Shown here piece by piece: positions 6,205-11,178 of a stretch of 11,277 nucleotides of DNA (positions are counted from its first letter, which is position 1; the number at the start of each line of letters is the position of its first letter). Where the stretch lies: the NCBI GenBank assembly GCA_013115135.1, contig JABANP010000934.1, positions 1 through 11,277 of the forward strand, given 5' to 3'. Both the position numbers and the translations under genes were made by a program. The notes beneath the pieces were generated by a model. It searched no databases. It saw only the letters and a program-made list of their open reading frames with translations, and had not been told where the DNA came from. Source of the stretch: Perkinsus olseni. Its lineage: Eukaryota; Perkinsozoa; Perkinsida; Perkinsidae.

Positions 6205-6276
6205 GGGTGTGTAGCTCAGTGGTAGAGCGGCTGACTGCAGATCAACAGGTCCTCAGTTCTAATTCGGGCGCACCCT
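6205..6276 (+). tRNA. tRNA-Cys(GCA), variant G with extra mismatches
   Basis: The anticodon stem GCTGA/TCAAC has a C28-A42 mismatch. The T stem is CTCAG with loop TTCTAAT and T61. T4 at 6301-6304. More decayed than the other G copies. Confidence 0.76.
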
Positions 6277-6356
6277 CAACGTTCAGCGTCTGAACGGTCC
6301 TTTTAGTGTAGAAGAGCTACAGAAGATGAGTTTGACATGTTTTTCATTGCTCGTTC

Positions 6357-6428
6357 GGGTGTGTAGCTCCGTGGTAGAGCGGCTGACTGCAGATTAGCAG
6401 ATCCTCGGTTCAAATCGGGGCGCGCCCT
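6357..6428 (+). tRNA. tRNA-Cys(GCA), A14 lost (variant I)
   Basis: C14 and the G52-G62 clash as in 5293, but with the consensus CGCGCCC acceptor strand. T4 at 6453-6456. Confidence 0.77.
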
Positions 6429-6508
6429 CCATAGTCAGCGAGTACACGGTCCTTTTAGTGTAGAAGAGCTACAGAAGATGAGTTTGACATGTTTTTCATT
6501 GCTCGTTC

Positions 6509-6580
6509 GGGTGTGTAGCTCAGTGGTAGAGCGGCTCACTGCAGATCAGCATGTCGTCGGCTCTAATCCGGACGCGCCCT
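6509..6580 (+). pseudogene. tRNA-Cys(GCA)-like, degenerate variant P
   Basis: P changes with a normal D stem. Its 5' spacer is TTTTTCATTGCTCG, the type preceding I copies, unlike 5445, which shows conversion between spacers. T4 at 6605-6608. Confidence 0.78.
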
Positions 6581-6660
6581 CCATAGTCCGCGTCTGAACG
6601 GTCCTTTTAGTGTAGAAGAGCTACAGAAGATGAAAGGGACATCTTCGTAATGTCTCGTTC

Positions 6661-6732
6661 GGGTGTGTAGCTCAGTGATAGAGCGGCTGACTGCAGATCA
6701 GCAGGTCCCCAGTTCAAATCCGGGCGCGCCCT
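6661..6732 (+). tRNA. tRNA-Cys(GCA), G19A (variant H)
   Basis: Same as 5597: D loop AGTGATA, T stem CCCAG with A52-C62 mismatch. T4 at 6757-6760. Confidence 0.79.
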
Positions 6733-6812
6733 CAACAGTCAGCGTGTGAACGGTTGTTTTGGTGTAGAAGAGCTACAGAAGATCAACTGGACATCTTCAT
6801 AACTTCTCGTTT

Positions 6813-6884
6813 GGGTGTGTAGCTCAGTGGTAGAGCGGCTGACTGCATGTCAGCAGAATCTCTGTTCAAATCCGGGCGCGCCCT
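6813..6884 (+). tRNA. tRNA-Cys(GCA), variant B with paired stem
   Basis: Loop CTGCATG but with a fully paired GCTGA/TCAGC stem, unlike other B copies. Variable loop AGAAT, T stem CTCTG with T52-C62 mismatch. Spacer GTTACCG, no T4. Confidence 0.76.
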
Positions 6885-6964
6885 CCATAGTCAGCCTCTG
6901 AACGGTTGTTACCGTGTAGAAGAGCTACAGAAGATGAATTTGACATGTTTTCCGTGTCTCGTTC

Positions 6965-7036
6965 GGGTGTGTAGCTCAGTGGTAGAGCGGTTGACTGCAG
7001 ATTAGTAGGTCCTCGGTTCAAATCGGGGAGCGCCCT
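6965..7036 (+). tRNA. tRNA-Cys(GCA), wobble-rich (variant C)
   Basis: As 2117: three wobbles in the anticodon stem, G52-G62 clash, A66. T4 at 7061-7064. Confidence 0.78.
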
Positions 7037-7116
7037 CGATAGTCAGCGAGTACAAGGTTGTTTTAGTGTAGAGGAGCTACAGAGGATGAATTTGACATGT
7101 TTTTCGTGCCTCGTTC

Positions 7117-7188
7117 GGGTGTGTAGCTCAGTGGTAGAGCGGCTCACTGCAGATCAGCATGTCGTCGGCTCTAATCCGGACGCGCCCT
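7117..7188 (+). pseudogene. tRNA-Cys(GCA)-like, degenerate variant P
   Basis: P changes with normal D stem. Its upstream spacer (GTTTTTCGTGCCTCG) is the one that precedes D copies, so P has replaced D after the C copy here. T4 at 7213-7216. Confidence 0.78.
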
Positions 7189-7268
7189 CCATAGTCCGCG
7201 TCTGAACGGTCCTTTTAGTGTAGAAGAGCTACAGAAGATGAAAGGGACATCTTCGTAAAATCTCGTTC

Positions 7269-7335
7269 GGGTGTGTAGCTCAGAGGTAGAGCGGATGACT
7301 GCAGATCAGCAGGTCCTCGGTTCAAATCCGAGCGC
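7269..7335 (+). pseudogene. tRNA-Cys(GCA), 3'-truncated at array end
   Basis: The last body of array 1. The D loop is AGAGGTA, the anticodon stem GATGA/TCAGC has an A28-G42 mismatch, and the T stem ends CCGAG. Only CGC of the acceptor 3' strand remains before unrelated sequence, so the acceptor stem cannot form and U73 and the terminator are lost. Confidence 0.82.
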
Positions 7336-7391
7336 TCGTAGGCTTGATCATAGGCTATTGGTGACGATGATGTACTCGCTCGGTAGTATAC

Positions 7392-7429
7392 AATCTAATC
7401 GACCAGACAAGAACGATTCATATTAGATT
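7392..7429. repeat. 8-bp inverted repeat AATCTAAT / ATTAGATT
   Basis: Perfect arms at 7392-7399 and 7422-7429 with a 22-bp gap. In the second copy of the segment the left arm is AATCTGAT, which stays paired by a G-U wobble if transcribed. No known family recognised. Confidence 0.5.
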
Positions 7430-7774
7430 CATGAAGGTGAATATCTGAATAACCTGGCCACAGCCTGCACTCCCTCTCTTCGAGACAGTTTCTAGCACTG
7501 GTGCGGTAGAGGTCGTAGGGGACGATCGCCAGGCTACATGTGGTAGCAGCCAGGCCAGCAACGAAATAGGCATGCCTAAGACAACTCGTCGGGATCGAGC
7601 ACCGGGCATACTTCGGGGACCTTTCTCTAGCGCCCCTGACTCAGTGATCGCAACCAGACCCAAATCATTAGTTGCTTCGCCACGCATCAACACGCTTTGG
7701 ACCTGAGCTGGGATCATCATGCACGTCGATCTTTGGATACGCGACATCGTACCACCACAATCCTCGCAACGCAT
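7418..7774 (-). CDS. Hypothetical 118-aa ORF, doubtful
   Basis: An open frame on the minus strand starting MRCEDCGGTMSRIQR, with a CxxC pair near the N terminus and no recognisable family, signal peptide or clear membrane segment. The duplicate at 10521-10841 has the same 106 residues with one synonymous change, then a premature stop where a CAG codon became TAG. At about 98% DNA identity this conservation is not evidence of selection. It could be an exon of an unseen gene or chance. Its 5' end overlaps the 10-bp inverted repeat at 7748-7812. Confidence 0.2.
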   Translation of the reverse strand: MRCEDCGGTMSRIQRSTCMMIPAQVQSVLMRGEATNDLGLVAITESGALEKGPRSMPGARSRRVVLGMPISLLAWLLPHVAWRSSPTTSTAPVLETVSKRGSAGCGQVIQIFTFMNLI

Positions 7775-7812
7775 GCGATACTACGAACGCTACTCAGCAT
7801 GATGGTGGTACG
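7748..7812. repeat. 10-bp inverted repeat with nested hairpin
   Basis: CGTACCACCA (7748-7757) and TGGTGGTACG (7803-7812) are perfect inverted arms. Between them TCGCA-ACGCA-TGCGA forms a second 5-bp hairpin. The structure is kept in the second copy (10815-10879) despite a loop substitution. It could be a cruciform, a protein-binding site, or part of an RNA. Confidence 0.6.
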
Positions 7813-8112
7813 TTCGCTATGCTTTGGCGATGACTATCGTGAAAGACTGACTGGAAGAGCCTCAGCTAATGATCGAGGATGAATGTAATAAAGTGTAATG
7901 GTAGTGTCGATCATCACAGAACTGCGCTAATCGAGTAGCGGGAACGAAGGGGTGATGCTGAGACGCCAAATGGTGATTGAGTACAACGAAAGAGAAAGAT
8001 GAACTGGGCGGCTATTGAGATACACGGGCACGCATAGTATGGTTCTAATGGCATGGTCATTAATCTGGTCCGCAATTGCAGTTGACCCGCCGCCGCCATA
8101 CTAGGCCCCGTG

Positions 8113-8547
8113 CTATCTGCAGCCGCCATCATCACCATCACCACCGGCGCCTCCATTTCCACCACCCCCTCCTCCACCACCGCCACCACCCCCGCCGCCA
8201 CCACCGCCGGGATAGCCAGAACCACCACTACCACCGCGACCACCGCCATTATCGCCAGCGGCGCCGCTTTTCCCAGAAGAGCCCGGAGGACCACCACGGC
8301 CGCCACCACCTCCACGGCCGCTACGACCATCGCCCCCATCTTGACCGTCGCCGCCACGACCTTGAAGGAAGCGCCGACGACCAGAGAAATCGCGAGGGGC
8401 ATCGACCGACAGCATACGGCCGCCGGCGCCGTCATCCTGCGCGGTGCGGGGATTGAACTCTTTCACAACGGTGGCCTTGGCACCATCGTCTTGGACGAAA
8501 ATAACAACAGAAGTGATGAGCAGGGCCGTCACGACGAAGGACTTCAT
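8113..8547 (-). CDS. Secreted glycine-rich protein, 144 aa
   Basis: The N terminus MKSFVVTALLITSVVIFV has one basic residue and a hydrophobic core, followed by QDDGAKA, an A-x-A cleavage site at about residue 25, so it reads as a signal peptide. Residues about 26-62 form a polar linker (KEFNPRTAQDD, SVDAPRDF) ending in a basic RRRF. The rest, to a terminal GGCR, is about two thirds glycine with S, R, D and N, including a run of 17 glycines. The start ATG is in a fair context (G at -3). Role probably structural or extracellular (wall or matrix), an inference from composition alone. It has no recognised catalytic motif. An intron upstream cannot be excluded because TTACTTTCAG lies just 5' of the start. 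Broken in the second copy. Confidence 0.65.
   Translation of the reverse strand: MKSFVVTALLITSVVIFVQDDGAKATVVKEFNPRTAQDDGAGGRMLSVDAPRDFSGRRRFLQGRGGDGQDGGDGRSGRGGGGGRGGPPGSSGKSGAAGDNGGGRGGSGGSGYPGGGGGGGGGGGGGGGGGNGGAGGDGDDGGCR
8154..8460. other. Block missing from the second flank copy
   Basis: These 307 bp are absent at 11219/11220. Both breakpoints have CTC (8151-8153 and 8458-8460), so the loss could occur by microhomology. The block holds nearly all the glycine-rich codons. Confidence 0.8.
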
Positions 8548-8906
8548 CTCTATACGAATAACCTGAAAGTAACTTGGAACTCGCGCTTGTAACGGGTTCG
8601 ATCACTTGTAGGAGTACTGCAGCTGAGGCATAGAGATTCTATGGGAGCGAGCACGGGTAGCGCGCAGGACGACCGATGACAGGGCAACTGGCTGAAGGCC
8701 CCTGATAGCACGCAAGCACATGGATGTATGAGAATGCAGTAGCGCGCTTATCCTCTCGGTGGACAGATGTGGCCCGGCCACGGTGGCTCAGTTGTTCGAT
8801 TTGGTTTAGCTCGAGGAATGTTGTCAAGCAAGACGAACTGGTGGTTCCACAATAATCTATCGCGCCTTGGTGCACTGCCAACCATATCTCGGCAGCCGGA
8901 TTCAGG

Positions 8907-8930
8907 CCAACGTACACGTTGGCCAACGTA
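8907..8930. repeat. CCAACGT inverted repeat plus third copy
   Basis: CCAACGT-AC-ACGTTGG (8907-8922) is a near-perfect palindrome with a 2-bp centre, followed at once by CCAACGTA (8923-8930). Such three-fold clustering can mark a dimeric factor site upstream of the minus-strand gene; function unproven. Confidence 0.45.
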
Positions 8931-9086
8931 CCGTACAGACATGGCCTAGCGCCAGGAGACAGCGGGGAGACAACTTGCGTGACACCACCGCTGCAACTCG
9001 CAACAGAACCATGGCTGCATCTCTCACAGATCCGCTTCTGATGTCATTCGTTGTTGTGCAGGCCCGTTGACATGAACACGACTTCT

Positions 9087-9114
9087 GATGGGGGGTGAAA
9101 GAAGCATCCCCATC
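9087..9114. repeat. 7-bp inverted repeat GATGGGG / CCCCATC
   Basis: Perfect arms at 9087-9093 and 9108-9114 around a 14-nt loop. No T run follows closely, so it is not an obvious terminator. Confidence 0.4.
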
Positions 9115-9277
9115 GTATCATCTGCTATAGCGTAGCAGTCTAGCTATGCAAGTGGAGAGTGTGATCAATACTCTACAACTGCTTGCCATACTGACAACCA
9201 TCGTCTTTCTTGACGTGATTTGTATCGGCCCGATATATACAGAACAGCGTCAATAGCGTGATAACCATCGCGTGTTC

Positions 9278-9349
9278 GGTATTGTAGCTCAGTGATAGAG
9301 CGGCTGACTGCAGTTCAGCAGGTCCTCGGTTCAAATTCGGGCGCGCCCT
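9278..9349 (+). tRNA. tRNA-Cys(GCA), broken 5' acceptor strand
   Basis: First body of array 2. The 5' strand is GGTATTG and cannot pair fully with CGCGCCC (mismatches at 3, 4 and 5). G19 is A, and base 38 is T (loop CTGCAGT). The T arm is TTCAAAT-TCGGG with T61. Probably an edge relic where array sequence meets unique DNA. T4 at 9374-9377. Confidence 0.75.
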
Positions 9350-9429
9350 CCACAGTCAGCCTCTGAACGGTCCTTTTAGTGTAGAAGATCTACAGAAGAT
9401 GAACTGGACATCTTCGTAATGTCTCGTTC

Positions 9430-9501
9430 GGGTGTGTAGCTCAGTGGTAGAGCGGCTGACTGCAGATCAGCAGATCCTCGGTTCTAATGCGGGCGCACCC
9501 T
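9430..9501 (+). tRNA. tRNA-Cys(GCA), T-stem mismatch
   Basis: The anticodon arm is perfect, variable loop AGATC. The T arm TTCTAAT-GCGGG has G61 opposite G53, breaking the invariant pair. A69-T4 pair present. The spacer is interrupted four bases into CATAGT by the 294-bp insertion, so the usual T4 is displaced; the first T run is T6 at 9545-9550 inside the insert. Confidence 0.8.
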
Positions 9502-9508
9502 CCATAGT

Positions 9509-9802
9509 TGCGGAGCGAGCGGAGCATATACTGTCACTTCGCGCTTTTTTGTGCGTTCGTTCGTTCGTTCGTTCAAATTATTTCTCCACGACTATGTCGT
9601 TTGAACTCGCGAGACACATACCATTCGAAAGCTCGCGGTTTGTGTATTCTGTTAAACATACGAAATCGCTCTCATCCCCGTTCTACCAAGCAAAACCGTC
9701 GTGGACCGTTGTAGATGAACCCGAAAAATACGGAAAGAAGCCCGGGCTGGTGTTCGAACCCAAGGCTTCGTGCCGAGCTCCGCTTTTTTCGTTGCGAAGG
9801 CC
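9509..9802. mobile_element. 294-bp insertion flanked by TAGT
   Basis: Array spacers read CCATAGTCAGCG. Here the left side is CCATAGT (TAGT at 9505-9508), then 294 bp of unrelated sequence, then TAGTCAGCG (TAGT at 9803-9806). This fits a 4-bp target duplication. GCGGAGC near the left end and GCTCCGC near the right end are inverted, but the exact termini do not pair well and no family is recognised. It could be a non-autonomous element or a captured gene 5' end. Confidence 0.6.
9555..9574 (+). repeat. (GTTC)5 microsatellite
   Basis: Five perfect GTTC units inside the insertion, just upstream of the ATG at 9594. They resemble a low-complexity 5' UTR. Confidence 0.9.
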
Positions 9803-9968
9803 TAGTCAGCGTGTGAACGGTTGTTTTAGTGTAGAAATGCTACAGAAGATGAATTTGACATGTTTTCCATGGCTCGTTCGGGTGTGTAGCTCAGTGGTAG
9901 AGCGGCTCACTGCAGATCAGCATGTCGTCGGCTCTAATCCGGACGCGCCCTCCATAGTCCGCGTCTGA
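9594..9968 (+). CDS. ORF in insertion, probable gene fragment
   Basis: The ATG has A at -3. The first 69 or so codons lie in the insertion and read like real protein (MSFELARHIPFESSRF, then TVVDEPEKYGKKPGLVF), with varied composition unlike the array ORFs. The frame then runs into the array spacer and the P-type tRNA body until a chance stop, so the C-terminal part is not native. I do not recognise the family. Most likely the 5' end of a gene carried with its upstream region, or a small piece of an element. Confidence 0.35.
   Translation: MSFELARHIPFESSRFVYSVKHTKSLSSPFYQAKPSWTVVDEPEKYGKKPGLVFEPKASCRAPLFSLRRPSQRVNGCFSVEMLQKMNLTCFPWLVRVCSSVVERLTADQHVVGSNPDAPSIVRV
9880..9951 (+). pseudogene. 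tRNA-Cys(GCA)-like, degenerate variant P
   Basis: P changes with normal D stem: C30-C40 clash, ATGTC, CTCTAAT, G49-A65. T4 at 9976-9979. First complete body after the insertion. Confidence 0.78.
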
Positions 9969-10031
9969 ACGGTCCTTTTAGTGCAGAAGAGCTACAGAAG
10001 ATGAACTGGACATCTTCATAATATCTCGTTC

Positions 10032-10103
10032 GGGTGTGTAGCTCAGTGGTAGAGCGGCTGACTGCAGATCAGCAGGTCCTCGGTTCAAATCCGGGCGCGC
10101 CCT
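10032..10103 (+). tRNA. tRNA-Cys(GCA), intact
   Basis: Identical to the reference body at 2574 in all stems, loops, boxes and U73. T4 at 10128-10131. A strong functional candidate. Confidence 0.96.
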
Positions 10104-10148
10104 CCATTGTCAGCGTCTGAACGGTCCTTTTAGTGTAGAAGAGCTACA

Positions 10149-10169
10149 GAAGATGAAAGGGACATCTTC
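10149..10169. repeat. Class I spacer hairpin GAAGATG-N7-CATCTTC
   Basis: Perfect 7-bp arms with a 7-nt loop (AAAGGGA here, AACTGGA or ACCTGGA elsewhere). Present in class I spacers throughout both arrays; class II spacers have CATGTTTT in place of the right arm and lose it. Confidence 0.8.
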
Positions 10170-10183
10170 GTAATGTCTCGTTC

Positions 10184-10255
10184 GGGTGTGTAGCTCAGTG
10201 GTAGAGCGGCTGACTGCAGATCAGCAGGTCCTCGGTTCAAATCCGGGCGCGCCCT
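10184..10255 (+). tRNA. tRNA-Cys(GCA), intact
   Basis: Identical to the reference body. T4 at 10280-10283. A strong functional candidate. Confidence 0.96.
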
Positions 10256-10335
10256 CAACAGCCGGCGTCTGAACGGTTGTTTTAGTGTAGAAGAGCTACA
10301 GAAGATGAATTTGACATGTTTTCCATGGCTCGCTC

Positions 10336-10402
10336 GGGTGTGTAGCTCAGTGGTAGAGCGGCTGACTGCAGATCAGCAGGTCCTCGGTTCAAATCCGGGC
10401 GC
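10336..10402 (+). pseudogene. tRNA-Cys(GCA), 3'-truncated at array end
   Basis: Perfect through the T arm, but the acceptor 3' strand stops after CGC and runs into TAGTAGGCTGG of the flank. No U73 or T4. The break point is the same as in the terminal body of array 1 (7269). Its 5' flank CTCGCTC is shared only with the copy at 294. Confidence 0.85.
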
Positions 10403-10520
10403 TAGTAGGCTGGATCGTAGGCTATTGGTGACGATGATGTACTCGCTCGGTAGTATACAATCTGATCGACCAGACAAGAACGATTCATATTAGATTCATG
10501 AAGGTGAATATCCGAATGAC

Positions 10521-10841
10521 CTAGCCACAGCCTGCACTCCCTCTCTTCGAGACAGTTTCTAGCACTGGTGCGGTAGAGGTCGTAGGGGATGATCGCCAGG
10601 CTACATGTGGTAGCAGCCAGGCCAGCAACGAAATAGGCATGCCTAAGACAACTCGTCGGGATCGAGCACCGGGCATACTTCGGGGACCTTTCTCTAGCGC
10701 CCCTGACTCAGTGATCGCAACCAGACCCAAATCATTAGTTGCTTCGCCACGCATCAACACGCTTTGGACCTGAGCTGGGATCATCATGCACGTCGATCTT
10801 TGGATACGCGACATCGTACCACCACAATCCTCGCAACGCAT
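10521..10841 (-). CDS. Hypothetical 106-aa ORF, shortened duplicate, doubtful
   Basis: Counterpart of the 118-aa frame at 7418-7774. A CAG-to-TAG change removes the last 12 codons. Otherwise the predicted protein is identical. No family recognised; probably not a gene. Confidence 0.15.
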   Translation of the reverse strand: MRCEDCGGTMSRIQRSTCMMIPAQVQSVLMRGEATNDLGLVAITESGALEKGPRSMPGARSRRVVLGMPISLLAWLLPHVAWRSSPTTSTAPVLETVSKRGSAGCG

Positions 10842-11178
10842 GCGATACTACGAACGCTATTCAGCATGATGGTGGTACGTTCGCTATGCTTTGGCGATGA
10901 CTATCGTGAAAGACTGACTGGAAGAGCCTCAGCTAATGATCGAGGATGAATGTAATGAAGTGTAATGGTAGTGTCGATCATCACAGAACTGCGCTAATCG
11001 AGTAGCGGGACGAAGGGGTGATGCTGAGACGCCAAATGGTGATTGAGTACAACGAAAGAGAAAGATGAACTGGGCGGCTATTGAGATACACGGGCACGCA
11101 TAGTATGGTTCTAATGGCATGGTCATTAATCTGGTCCGCAATTGCAGTCGACCCGCCGCCGTCATACTAGGCCCCGTG

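Larger units (their letters stand above)
5293..6356 (+). repeat. Higher-order repeat d (7 monomers, 1064 bp)
   Basis: Variant order I-P-H-B-C-D/F-G. The first five monomers recur exactly 1064 bp (7 x 152) later. Compared with repeat c, units D, E and F have collapsed to one D/F hybrid. Confidence 0.85.
6357..7268 (+). repeat. Higher-order repeat e (6 monomers, partial)
   Basis: Variant order I-P-H-B-C followed by another P, then the truncated terminal body at 7269. Matches repeat d at a 1064-bp offset, with local patches of different spacer sequence that suggest gene conversion. Confidence 0.82.
1..7335 (+). repeat. Array 1: 49 tandem tRNA-Cys monomers, period 152 bp
   Basis: A head-to-tail array of a 72-nt tRNA-Cys body plus a spacer of about 80 bp. 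Starts fall at 142, 294, 446, 598, 749, 901, 1053 and so on to 7269, almost always 151-153 bp apart. Exceptions are 3183 to 3339 (156, extra T and C bases) and 5013 to 5141 (128, spacer deletion). All copies share one orientation. The spacer has two main classes: class I ends with a GAAGATG/CATCTTC hairpin, class II reads GATGAATTTGACATG. The left edge is cut by the window; the right edge ends inside the acceptor stem of the last body. The array lacks A-rich tails and target duplications around units, so it is a tandem satellite and not scattered SINEs. Confidence 0.97.
7336..8518. repeat. Flank segment, copy 1 of a segmental duplication
   Basis: This DNA reappears at 10403-11277 with an offset of 3067 bp (3066 after a one-base deletion). 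I count roughly fifteen substitutions in about 810 bp outside the deletion, so about 98% identity. Copy 1 keeps the whole glycine-rich gene. The true right end of the duplication is unknown because copy 2 runs off the window. Confidence 0.93.
8548..9274. other. Non-array segment without a convincing gene
   Basis: This stretch is upstream of the minus-strand glycine-rich gene and should hold its promoter, but I see no clear TATA box. Several overlapping ORFs of 60-95 codons on both strands have no family features. Two inverted repeats are listed separately. No tRNA body is present until 9278. Confidence 0.5.
9275..10402 (+). repeat. Array 2: six tRNA-Cys monomers with one insertion
   Basis: Bodies at 9278, 9430, 9880, 10032, 10184 and 10336. 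Spacing is 152 bp except across the insertion (9430 to 9880, 450 bp = 152 + 298, equal to the 294-bp insert plus a 4-bp duplication). Array homology starts at TTCGG (9275) and ends after CGC at 10402. Confidence 0.95.

Noticed and set aside
1..7335. CRISPR array
   Set aside because: Period is regular, but the repeated part is a folded tRNA gene and the spacers are homologous to one another, not unique.
7887..7892. AATAAA polyadenylation signal on the + strand
   Set aside because: There is no credible + strand gene upstream, and the duplicate reads AATGAA. Treated as chance.
7914..8592. Overlapping ORFs at 7914-8435 (-), 8076-8456 (+) and 8110-8592 (+)
   Set aside because: They are other-frame shadows of the glycine-rich codons (poly-V/A, poly-H/R and poly-T/A). 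Only the frame with a signal peptide is credible.
8639..9070. Four ORFs of 60-95 aa between 8639 and 9070
   Set aside because: They overlap one another on both strands, lack family motifs, and have no duplicate to compare. Chance is the simplest explanation.
9509..9802. tRNA-like T arm (GTGTTCGAACCC) inside the insertion
   Set aside because: Neither strand gives a paired T stem or an upstream A box at a suitable distance, so it is not a tRNA or an evident SINE promoter.
1..10402. tRNA-derived SINE cluster
   Set aside because: Units are strictly tandem with no poly-A or simple-repeat tail, no target duplications around units, and no unrelated SINE body.
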